Assembly (NCBI RefSeq): GCF_030506305.1
Contig: NZ_CP119421.1
Coordinates: 1,294,354-1,358,353 of the forward strand
DNA: 64,000 nt
Direction of reading: 5' to 3'
Source: Porifericola rhodea
GTDB lineage: Bacteria > Bacteroidota > Bacteroidia > Cytophagales > Cyclobacteriaceae
The notes under the pieces were generated by a model. It was not told the DNA's origin and did not search any database. It worked only from the letters and a program-made list of their open reading frames with translations. A program made the translations under genes and the position numbers. Positions within the stretch are counted from its first letter, which is position 1. The number at the start of each line of letters is the position of its first letter. Below are positions 9,488-16,426 of this stretch, piece by piece.

Positions 9488-9759
9488 CGTATTTGCTCTA
9501 CCGCACAAAGAAGCAAATTATTTTTATGACTATGGTAAAGTAAAAAATTCAGCTTTAGTGTAAGTATTGTTTTCTTCGGCACTTACAATTATGTTTATAT
9601 GCTAAACCAATAACGGCAAAGGTTTTTTCAGGGCTATGCCCTAATAAACCAGAACATTAATTTTCCGTTAAGGTTTTTGGACTATGGTAGACCTTTGTAC
9701 TAACTCCAAGGTTCTCCAATAACATTGAACTTTTATTAAATATTCATCTTCACTGATTC

Positions 9760-10533
9760 ATGATTAGTATCATTTCCCCCTCCAAAACTCAGGACTTTGC
9801 TGATGACAGTCTGGATATAAAAAAAATTAAACATACCGAACCCGCACTACTAGATGAGTCTGGGATACTGGTAAAAGAGCTTCGGAAAAAATCTGTTGCC
9901 GATATTGAAAGCCTGATGTCTGTAAGCGAAAATATTGCTACCCTTAATCATGAGCGCTTTCAGCAGTTTTCTACTCCTTTTACTACCGACAATGCACGCC
10001 AGGCACTACTGGCTTTTAAAGGTGATGTATATACAGGTATAGCCATACAAGAGTACAAAAAGGCAGATTTTGACTATGCACAGAATCACCTTTGCATACT
10101 CTCTGGCCTGTACGGTTTACTTCGCCCTCTGGACCTAATACAGCCTTACCGTCTGGAGATGAAAACCAAGCTAACTAATCCTAAAGGTAAAGATCTATAC
10201 CAGTTTTGGGATACTAAAATTACAGAAGCACTAAACGAACGACTTAAGGGGCATCAGAGCAAGGTATTGATTAATCTGGCTTCTAATGAGTACTTTAAAG
10301 CCATAAAAACTGCTCAGCTTGATGCAGATATCATTACCCCTACTTTTAAAGAAAATAAAGACGGAAAATATAAGACCATCGCCATTTTTGCCAAAAAAGC
10401 AAGAGGCTTAATGGCCAACTACATTGTAAAAGAACGGATTGACAAACCCGAAAAGCTGAAAACATTTAACCTAGAAGGGTATGAGTATAGCGAAAACCTT
10501 TCGTCGGCAAAAGAATGGGTATTTGTTCGGTAA
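9760..10533 (+). CDS. yaaA: YaaA family peroxide-stress protein (UPF0246)
   Basis: The protein has 257 residues, the usual length of the family, and begins with the diagnostic MISIISPSKTQDF. It carries internal family motifs such as FKGDVYTG (about 88-95), LSGLYGLLRPLD (about 113-124), NLASNEYFKAI and FAKKARGLMANYIV. In Escherichia coli YaaA lowers free intracellular iron under hydrogen peroxide stress and binds DNA. Here the gene stands alone, followed by a strong terminator, so it is probably monocistronic. No OxyR-type site was recognised. Confidence 0.93.
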   Translation: MISIISPSKTQDFADDSLDIKKIKHTEPALLDESGILVKELRKKSVADIESLMSVSENIATLNHERFQQFSTPFTTDNARQALLAFKGDVYTGIAIQEYKKADFDYAQNHLCILSGLYGLLRPLDLIQPYRLEMKTKLTNPKGKDLYQFWDTKITEALNERLKGHQSKVLINLASNEYFKAIKTAQLDADIITPTFKENKDGKYKTIAIFAKKARGLMANYIVKERIDKPEKLKTFNLEGYEYSENLSSAKEWVFVR

Positions 10534-10556
10534 CTCATCTTTTTAACTAAACTTTT

Positions 10557-10581
10557 AAAGCCCGTGATACAGGGCTTTTTT
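10557..10581 (+). terminator. Rho-independent terminator after yaaA
   Basis: The stem AAAGCCC (10557-10563) pairs with GGGCTTT (10572-10578) around an eight-base loop and is followed by further T residues to 10581. It lies 24 bases after the yaaA stop codon. Confidence 0.75.
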
Positions 10582-10628
10582 CATATACTTTTCATCTCGC
10601 TTTCGTTTAGTAAGTATAACCCAAGCCT

Positions 10629-11228
10629 ATGTCCTATTTTGATAAACTTTTTGATAAACTCTTTCCCCAAAAAAACGCGGAAAAAGCAGCAGATGTACAT
10701 GAGGTACTCAAAAGAAGCGCTCAAAGCCAGCAGCAATATAAGAAGTGGAAGAGTAGTGAAGAACGGAAAATACTTATTACCGAGATTGCGCAGGCTTACT
10801 ATTACAAAAAGACTAATATAACTTCAGAAGTAGAAGTACATATCTTTAATACGGCTTATGCCAACGGTTTTGCCATCACTTATCACGAAAAAATAGGAGA
10901 TAAAACATTTCAGCACCTGGCAGACTACTTTAAAGATAAGGTCTTAGATATGGGTTATCGGCTGGTAAATGCAGATCGCCGAATTCTTGACCGGGAAACT
11001 TATGTAGAAACTATTGAAAAGTTTTATTTAAAACCTCCACTTACTACTGAAGAGCTAAACCAACAGGATACAAAGGCAAAGCAGTTGTTTGGCAATGTTG
11101 CTGTAGAGCAGGTTTTAATAGACAACAAACCTAGTTACCTCAAAGTACTGGCCAGTATCTACTCTGACCGGCAGTTTCAGGAAGCCGATAGCTACGATGA
11201 TTTTATGACAGCACTATTCCATCAATGA
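10629..11228 (+). CDS. hypothetical cytosolic protein
   Basis: A 199-residue protein without signal peptide or membrane segment. I do not recognise a named family. The N-terminus is amphipathic (MSYFDKLFDKLFPQ) and followed by a Lys/Gln-rich helix. The middle has the look of a compact alpha/beta domain (EVEVHIFNTAYANGFAITYHEK, FQHLADYFKDKVLDMGYRLVNADRR). The C-terminal 25 residues are acidic and aromatic. Codon usage resembles the neighbours and the frame is uninterrupted. It overlaps the convergent amidase gene by seven bases, so both stop codons lie within the other gene. Confidence 0.75.
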   Translation: MSYFDKLFDKLFPQKNAEKAADVHEVLKRSAQSQQQYKKWKSSEERKILITEIAQAYYYKKTNITSEVEVHIFNTAYANGFAITYHEKIGDKTFQHLADYFKDKVLDMGYRLVNADRRILDRETYVETIEKFYLKPPLTTEELNQQDTKAKQLFGNVAVEQVLIDNKPSYLKVLASIYSDRQFQEADSYDDFMTALFHQ

Positions 11229-12562
11229 AGCAGAATTTTTTGCTTTTCTTCAAAACCTTGTCCATTTACCTGTAAAATATACATGCCTGAGGCCAGTCCA
11301 TTCGTATCTACTAGCCAGGCCTCACCTTCGCCATCAAAATAGGCATCCACTTCAAAAGCTTTGCCTGCTTCGTTAATTAGCCTGAATGTCTGCGGTAGCT
11401 GTTCTTCAGGAAGAACTACTGTTAACTGCCCTTGTGCAGGCACCGGATACAGATTGAAAACCAATGGCTCTTTTTCCTCTTCCTCTTCTTCCTGGCAGCC
11501 AAGCACTAACTTTTCGTTAACGCTTAGCCGTATCTCATCTAACATGGCATACAGATTGTCTCCGGGGCACTCTGTGGCACATCCGTTTCGGTGCCCGGCA
11601 ATTACACCCAGATTAGAATTTGCCGGATGCGTATAACTGGCCAGTGGATCAAGATCATCTTTGTATAGTTTCCAGCTAATGAGCTGACTTAATGAAGCTA
11701 CTGAAGTATCGGTAGGGACAGCGGTATTGTAATTTCCGAGCATACAAACACCCATTGTTCCAGAGTTTTGACCACAAAAGTGAGCGCCACGCACATCATC
11801 ATTATCTCTTTGGTCGTCACTGAAGCTTCTTCCCTGAAAAATGGTTCCATCCTGTGCAATCAAATAATTATAGCCGATATCTGACCATCCTCGCTCCTGC
11901 GTATGAAAGAGATAAATATTTCGCACTGTATTAAGATAGTCGGTACTCGTATTGGAGCCCGCCGAATGGTGGACTATCACATGCTTAACACTAGTTTCTG
12001 CCCGATTATAAGAAGGCTCCGGAAGCCCCTCTCTCCATATAGAGGTACGTACTATAGGAGGCTGTGCACAGGCCTCATCGGCAGCAGTTTGTGTGGCTTT
12101 GTTAAAATTTTGTAGCTGAGCACGGGCACCCATTTTTCCTCGCTCAGCATTTACTAGCGTAAAATATACGTCGCCACTCAGTTCCGCTGTGTATAGGGTA
12201 TAAGACGAGCGTGGCTGCTCAAAGATATGTAGCTGCGACTGCTTAAGAGCAGCCCCTTCCTCCTGGTGCTCATCTTCATGCAGGAAAAGTGTATCTTGCT
12301 GTATAACTAGGTAAGCTCCTTCCATCTGCACTGAGCTACCAACGCTCACAGCGATAGCGGTAAAACTAAAATCTGTATTAAGGGTGTAAGTAGTATTCTG
12401 CTCTACTACCGCTTGCTGCCGACTGTAAAACGGAGCATTTGCATCAGTTTGTCTGGCATTCAGTAGCTTAGTATTTTGTGCCCCTACCTGTGTAGAAAAC
12501 ATACAAAAGCATAATATTTGCAACATAGAAAGCCAAAAGCGGTTTAAAGCAACTGATACCAT
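11222..12562 (-). CDS. secreted N-acetylmuramoyl-L-alanine amidase (PGRP/Amidase_2) with type A T9SS sorting domain
   Basis: The 446-residue protein starts with a signal peptide (hydrophobic to VGAQ, about residue 29). A beta-rich segment fills about 30-165. The amidase domain is at about 180-345. It shows the zinc-ligand region VIVHHSAG (His198/199), the core tyrosine in IGYNYLIAQDGTIFQGR, and the second ligand set AGHRNGCATECPGD (His324, Cys332). This is the pattern of active PGRP/AmpD-type enzymes, which cleave the MurNAc to L-Ala bond. An acidic Glu-rich linker (about 358-363) leads to a C-terminal domain beginning FNLYPVPAQGQLTV and ending in QKILLH, typical of type A sorting domains. 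The enzyme should therefore leave the cell by T9SS. Targeting of foreign peptidoglycan is inference. Confidence 0.92.
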   Translation of the reverse strand: MVSVALNRFWLSMLQILCFCMFSTQVGAQNTKLLNARQTDANAPFYSRQQAVVEQNTTYTLNTDFSFTAIAVSVGSSVQMEGAYLVIQQDTLFLHEDEHQEEGAALKQSQLHIFEQPRSSYTLYTAELSGDVYFTLVNAERGKMGARAQLQNFNKATQTAADEACAQPPIVRTSIWREGLPEPSYNRAETSVKHVIVHHSAGSNTSTDYLNTVRNIYLFHTQERGWSDIGYNYLIAQDGTIFQGRSFSDDQRDNDDVRGAHFCGQNSGTMGVCMLGNYNTAVPTDTSVASLSQLISWKLYKDDLDPLASYTHPANSNLGVIAGHRNGCATECPGDNLYAMLDEIRLSVNEKLVLGCQEEEEEEKEPLVFNLYPVPAQGQLTVVLPEEQLPQTFRLINEAGKAFEVDAYFDGEGEAWLVDTNGLASGMYILQVNGQGFEEKQKILLH

Positions 12563-12607
12563 AGAGGACGAATAATTAGTTCGAAAAAGTTAGAAAGCTA
12601 AACTAAA

Positions 12608-12615
12608 CAAACGTA
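12608..12615 (-). promoter_or_regulatory. candidate -7 box for the amidase gene
   Basis: The minus strand reads TACGTTTG, an exact TAnnTTTG match, 46 bases upstream of the amidase ATG in a short divergent spacer. The -33 element is not clear. Confidence 0.4.
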
Positions 12616-12662
12616 TTTAGATAAATAATATTCCAATACAATTTAAATTAAACACTATTACA

Positions 12663-13052
12663 ATGATGATCAGTAAAGCATATTTCCTGATAGTTTTTTT
12701 CCTGATGAGTTGCCAGACTGTACCCTCTGCCAGCGTACCCGAAGCGGACGATAAACCTATACAGATTTTTAAGACTTCTTTACAGATCACAGTTCGCGAT
12801 AACCTGGGAAATATTGTTGAAGGGGCTGAAGTTCAGATTTTTCTTAATAAAGAAGATTACCAGAAAGAAGCGAACCCTGTACAGGGAATTAAGTATACTG
12901 ATGATAAAGGTCGTGTAAAATTTAGTGAGCTGGATACCCAGGAGTACTATATCAACGTTGAAAAAGGAGATATGAACAATTACGGTGCGGGTATCAAGAC
13001 TGACCAACTCACCGAAAAAAGGAACAATAAAGTTACGATTATTATAGAATAA
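12663..13052 (+). CDS. small lipoprotein with carboxypeptidase-regulatory-like fold
   Basis: The 129-residue product has a lipoprotein signal with the lipobox ending at Cys17 (FFLMSC). A short linker leads to one beta-sandwich-like domain with the pattern ITVRDNLGNIVEGAEVQIFL and TDDKGRVKFSEL, which is typical of CarboxypepD_reg or SpaA-like domains. Its exact family is not assignable by eye. The stop codon overlaps the ATG of the next gene (TAATG), so it is translationally coupled to the thioesterase. Two adjacent ATG codons (12663, 12666) could each be the start. Confidence 0.72.
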   Translation: MMISKAYFLIVFFLMSCQTVPSASVPEADDKPIQIFKTSLQITVRDNLGNIVEGAEVQIFLNKEDYQKEANPVQGIKYTDDKGRVKFSELDTQEYYINVEKGDMNNYGAGIKTDQLTEKRNNKVTIIIE

Positions 13053-13495
13053 TGATTTCACTAGAAGATATTGATAAGTACCGATTCAGGTACGAACTAC
13101 AGGTCCGCTACTCTGATATGGACATGCTGGGGCATGCTAACAATGCCGTATACCTCACCTATCTGGAATTAGCACGCTTAGGTTATTTTAATGAAGTAAT
13201 TCAGCAGGAATGGAAAGAGGTTGCACTGGTACTCGCTCATGCTAGTATGGATTATAAAATTCCAATTACTCCTGGCATCCGACCAGTTGTGCACATCCGT
13301 ACTACAAAAATTGGCAACTCTAGTATACATCTAGAAAACATGATCACTGATCATGAAAATAAGACGCTTTACTATACTTCTAGTATGGTACTCGTAGCCA
13401 TCAATACTAAAACTGGAAAATCTACACCTATTCCGGAATCTGAAAAAGAAAAAGTAATTGCGTATGAACCAGCACTGGAAGCTATACAGCAGTAA
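13052..13495 (+). CDS. acyl-CoA thioesterase, 4HBT hotdog fold
   Basis: A 147-residue single hotdog domain. The signature VRYSDMDMLGHANNAVYLTYLE near residues 18-39 carries the catalytic Asp-x-x-Gly-His-x-Asn region of the 4-hydroxybenzoyl-CoA thioesterase family (YbgC/FadM type). It should hydrolyse an acyl-CoA or related thioester in the cytosol; the chain preference cannot be told. The start overlaps the preceding stop by one base, and the next gene begins at or just before its own stop, so the three genes form one operon. Confidence 0.88.
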   Translation: MISLEDIDKYRFRYELQVRYSDMDMLGHANNAVYLTYLELARLGYFNEVIQQEWKEVALVLAHASMDYKIPITPGIRPVVHIRTTKIGNSSIHLENMITDHENKTLYYTSSMVLVAINTKTGKSTPIPESEKEKVIAYEPALEAIQQ

Positions 13496-13946
13496 AATAA
13501 TGATTTGGTTAGTAGTAATGGCCATTGGTATGGTGGCCTGTACTACTCCTGAGGCCCCTGATTTTGAAGGCGTAAAAAACTTCAAAATTGATGTACAGGG
13601 TTTGAGCAAAGCTAAAATTAATGGTGATGCTGTTTTTTTTAACCCTAACAAACAAAAAATTAAAATTAGGCAGGTAGATGTTAGTGTTTTTGTGGAAGGA
13701 GATAAGGTAAAAGATCTAAGTCAGGAGTTTGATATTACTGCTATGCCAAATAGTGAGTTTGTAATTCCTATAGATGTAACGCTTTCGCTTAGCGACCTTA
13801 ATATGAACCTGCTTAGCACAGCTTTGAGTATGCTTAATGGCGCTGAGAAAAGAATACGCTATGAGGGACACGCCCGGGTAACAGTAAATGGCTTACCATT
13901 TCGGGTACCTTTTGAACATGAAGACAAAGTTAAAATTGAACCTTAA
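13464..13946 (+). CDS. LEA type 2 / WHy-like lipoprotein
   Basis: The protein has a lipoprotein-type N-terminus (IWLVVMAIGMVACTTPEAP) and a single beta-rich domain with FKIDVQGLSKAKINGDAVFFNPNKQK and later IPIDVTLSL, the pattern of LEA type 2/WHy domains. The start is uncertain. The ATG at 13464 gives a basic n-region (NQHWKLYSSK) and overlaps the thioesterase; the ATG at 13500 is four bases after the thioesterase stop but leaves an uncharged signal. I prefer 13464 because a positive charge is normal for export. The function is unknown; it is probably inner-leaflet or periplasmic and lipid-anchored. Confidence 0.72.
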   Translation: MNQHWKLYSSKIMIWLVVMAIGMVACTTPEAPDFEGVKNFKIDVQGLSKAKINGDAVFFNPNKQKIKIRQVDVSVFVEGDKVKDLSQEFDITAMPNSEFVIPIDVTLSLSDLNMNLLSTALSMLNGAEKRIRYEGHARVTVNGLPFRVPFEHEDKVKIEP

Positions 13947-14840
13947 CTAACTGTTCCAGTAAGCATCCATATAGGTTTCTTTCAGCTGTAGCCTGCGACC
14001 ATCCCAGCTTTCCTGCTTAAGCAGAATGTTGGGATAATTGCTTCCAAACCAATACGTATTAGTTTTGTCATCATCTAGCTGCACCTCTACCTTCCATACT
14101 TCATCTACCTGGCTTAGGTCATACTTCGTATCCAGACTGAAAGCCGCATCTTTACTTACAGCAAAGTTAGCCTGGTAGATTTTTGGTTTTGTAGCTTTAC
14201 TATTTACCTGCGATTCTGCTACTGCCTGCTTAAATTGCAATCCCTCCTGAAAATCCAGTGCTCTTAGCGCATGCGATAATTGATCTTCAAACATAATATT
14301 GCCGTCTATCATCATTTCGCCTATGCCTTGTCCGTCCCAATAGCTATTATAGCCAAACTTGTACTTACGCCCTTCCTCTAAAAAATACTTGGATGTGTTG
14401 CCACACCACTCTTGTGAGGTGTTGGTAAGCTTATACACCGTAGAGGGTTGCTCCCTTTTATAAAAAATACTGGTGAGGTAGTGATAAGGATAGTTATCTG
14501 TAGGGATGCGGCAAAATTTATTGACCTTCATCACATCAAAAAGGTCTTTGCGATCATAATCGTCTGTTTTTACTTTATATTTCTCGTTAAATGTCTCTTT
14601 TACGAGGATAAATACATACTCAAAATCACGAGCTTTGCCATACACCACTCGCTGGGCATCATATTTTGCCACTTCTGCTGTACCCTGCTCCCACCTAGCA
14701 TCCATGGCCCATTGAGCATTAAAATGACTGGCGGCTTCTACCGGGCTTTTTGCCGAACTTCCGGTACAGGCATACAAGCCCGTCATGGCGGCCAGAAATA
14801 AGAGCAACATGCCTATATTCTCATCAACAACTCTTCTCAT
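13947..14840 (-). CDS. hypothetical lipoprotein
   Basis: This 297-residue protein has a lipoprotein signal with lipobox LYAC at about residues 22-25. The mature part is rich in aromatic and charged residues and contains no motif I recognise with certainty. Runs such as QSWDGRRLQLKETYMDAYW at the C-terminus and VEVQLDDDKTNTYWF suggest a beta-rich periplasmic domain that may bind a ligand. It starts four bases inside the end of the macro-domain gene (ATGA-type overlap) and is the last gene of a five-gene minus-strand run. Its stop abuts the convergent LEA2-like gene with no spacer. Confidence 0.7.
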   Translation of the reverse strand: MRRVVDENIGMLLLFLAAMTGLYACTGSSAKSPVEAASHFNAQWAMDARWEQGTAEVAKYDAQRVVYGKARDFEYVFILVKETFNEKYKVKTDDYDRKDLFDVMKVNKFCRIPTDNYPYHYLTSIFYKREQPSTVYKLTNTSQEWCGNTSKYFLEEGRKYKFGYNSYWDGQGIGEMMIDGNIMFEDQLSHALRALDFQEGLQFKQAVAESQVNSKATKPKIYQANFAVSKDAAFSLDTKYDLSQVDEVWKVEVQLDDDKTNTYWFGSNYPNILLKQESWDGRRLQLKETYMDAYWNS

Positions 14841-15373
14841 GATTGCAAGATTTGTATTAAGGTTTGTTCTACTACTTTTTGGTCCGATTGGCTATATAAA
14901 ACTATACGTACATGCCGTAAAGAAGATAGTTTTTCTGCAGATTTCTGTATACTATTGAGCATAACCTCAGTGGCTGCGGCAAGTGGATATGCAAAAATTC
15001 CGGTAGATATAGCAGGAAAAGCTACTGACCTGATATGATGATTTTCCGCCAGCATGAGGGCATTCTCATAACAGTTGGCGAGCAATTGTGCTTCCGGCTT
15101 ATCTCTTCCGTATACCGGTCCCAGGCAGTGAATTACCCATTGATTTGGTAGCCCAAATGCCTCTGTGATTACGGCTTCGCCTGGTGAAATAGGCGCCAGA
15201 TGACGACAAGCCTTCTCAAGCTCTGGTCCAGCAGCACGATGTATGGCTCCAGCCACACCTCCACCACTTTTAAGCGCTGCGTTAGCAGCATTTACTACAG
15301 CTTCCATATCGGTTTGCCTGCTAATATCACCCTGAACAACCTCAAGCTTCAGATCAAAAAATTGCGCTTCCAT
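14837..15373 (-). CDS. macro domain protein (ADP-ribose / O-acetyl-ADP-ribose binding or hydrolysing)
   Basis: The 178-residue protein is a single macro domain. It shows the adenine and ribose contact motif VVNAANAALKSGGGVAGAIHRAAG at about residues 27-50 and the phosphate loop FPAISTGIFAYP at about 120-131. Family members of the MacroD/YmdB class remove ADP-ribose from proteins or hydrolyse O-acetyl-ADP-ribose. The conserved Asn-Ala-Ala-Asn and the Gly-rich loop make an active enzyme likely. No ADP-ribosyltransferase (such as DarT) is encoded next to it. It lies 18 bases downstream of the TIGR04282 gene, in the same run. Confidence 0.9.
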   Translation of the reverse strand: MEAQFFDLKLEVVQGDISRQTDMEAVVNAANAALKSGGGVAGAIHRAAGPELEKACRHLAPISPGEAVITEAFGLPNQWVIHCLGPVYGRDKPEAQLLANCYENALMLAENHHIRSVAFPAISTGIFAYPLAAATEVMLNSIQKSAEKLSSLRHVRIVLYSQSDQKVVEQTLIQILQS

Positions 15374-15391
15374 AATTACTAATGAGATAAT

Positions 15392-15985
15392 TTATTGACG
15401 TCGCATTGTGTGTAGGTCCTCCTCCCGGTCTACATCGCTTAGTTCCGGAAGTATAAAGCAGCTCAGCTTATGCTGCCTGGCCGTATCTATTGTCTGTTCC
15501 AGTACTTTGTCTGTACTCCAGGCTTTGTCCTGAAAAAGCGCAGCATGTAGCTTGTTCATACCTAACAGGTAATAGCCCCCATCAGTAGAGGGGCCTATCA
15601 CTACATCCTGCGTCTCCAGTGCTGCGAAAGCCTGTTCAACAATCTCGGTGCTAAGCTGATAGCAATCACTACCAATTATACATACTTTCTGATAACCGGC
15701 TTCAAACCTCTCGGCAAAAGCCTGCTTCATACGCTCGCCTAGTGTTCCTTCTACCTGCAATGCTTTTAAAAAATAGGCTTCGTTCCAAAGATCGTGATGC
15801 ACTATTTCTGGCGTATAGTACACCACTTTTTCTTGCGGCAGCACATGTGTAATCGCAAAAGTTCTTTCCAGCAACTGCTGGTAAACTTCCAGAGCTTTCT
15901 CATCACCTACTGTAGCGGCGAGTCTGGTTTTTACTTTACCTATTTCAGGCTTTTTAACAAAAATTATAAGCGATGCATCAGTCAT
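15392..15985 (-). CDS. TIGR04282-type glycosyltransferase (DUF2064)
   Basis: The 197-residue protein begins with SLIIFVKKPEIGKVKTRLA, the nucleotide-binding start of DUF2064/TIGR04282 proteins, and contains VCIIGSDCYQLS and the sugar-binding motif GPSTDGGYYLLGM. The family has a GT-A like fold and is annotated as an arsenosugar-biosynthesis glycosyltransferase because of its association with ArsS-type radical SAM enzymes. No arsS or arsM gene is in this window, so the substrate here is open. The start overlaps the end of the rhodanese gene by eight bases, indicating translational coupling. Confidence 0.85.
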   Translation of the reverse strand: MTDASLIIFVKKPEIGKVKTRLAATVGDEKALEVYQQLLERTFAITHVLPQEKVVYYTPEIVHHDLWNEAYFLKALQVEGTLGERMKQAFAERFEAGYQKVCIIGSDCYQLSTEIVEQAFAALETQDVVIGPSTDGGYYLLGMNKLHAALFQDKAWSTDKVLEQTIDTARQHKLSCFILPELSDVDREEDLHTMRRQ

Positions 15986-16412
15986 TTGTTATGGGATATC
16001 CTTTAGCTTTCCAGTTACGGATACCACCCTCCAGGTTTCGTACATTTTGGTAACCAGCCTCCAAAAGCTGCATACCAACCCTATTGCTACGCCCGCCTGA
16101 GAGGCAGTACACAATAATTTCTTTGTCTTTGGGAATATCTGCCAGTTGGGATAAGCGAAAAGTCTCAAAGTTGACAAAGCGGGCATTTTTTATATGACCA
16201 GTTCTGTATTCTTCCGGTGAGCGTGTATCCAGTAGTACAAATTTTTCGTCTTCCTCGTCTAAGAGCATGTCCAAATCTGCCGCACTTAATAGAGGTACTT
16301 TGTCAACCTGCTGATCAGGGTTTTGTTTCTGAGGCTTAACCATACTTAGCAAAAGTGTTACGGCCAGGCCCACCGCTATAGAACCGCTAAATAAAATATT
16401 TTTTCTACTCAT
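15978..16412 (-). CDS. membrane-anchored rhodanese-like protein
   Basis: The product has 144 residues from the ATG at 16412. A TTG further upstream would overlap the preceding gene and add only a basic tail, so it was not used. An N-terminal hydrophobic segment (NILFSGSIAVGLAVTLLLSM) anchors or exports it. The rhodanese domain shows LLDTRSPEEYRTGHIKNA and the active-site loop VYCLSGGRSNRVG with its catalytic cysteine. It should carry persulfide sulfur or act in redox chemistry on the outer face of the membrane. It is followed directly by the TIGR04282 glycosyltransferase. Confidence 0.88.
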   Translation of the reverse strand: MSRKNILFSGSIAVGLAVTLLLSMVKPQKQNPDQQVDKVPLLSAADLDMLLDEEDEKFVLLDTRSPEEYRTGHIKNARFVNFETFRLSQLADIPKDKEIIVYCLSGGRSNRVGMQLLEAGYQNVRNLEGGIRNWKAKGYPITND

Positions 16413-16426
16413 TATTTCTATCCGTT

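Noticed and set aside
10564-10821. Plus-strand 85-codon frame overlapping the hypothetical gene at 10629
   Set aside because: It begins inside the yaaA terminator and is out of frame with the longer 199-residue frame that has normal protein composition.
14837-15373. Macro domain protein as DarG-type antitoxin
   Set aside because: No DarT-like ADP-ribosyltransferase is adjacent, and the protein is a single stand-alone macro domain in a metabolic-looking run.
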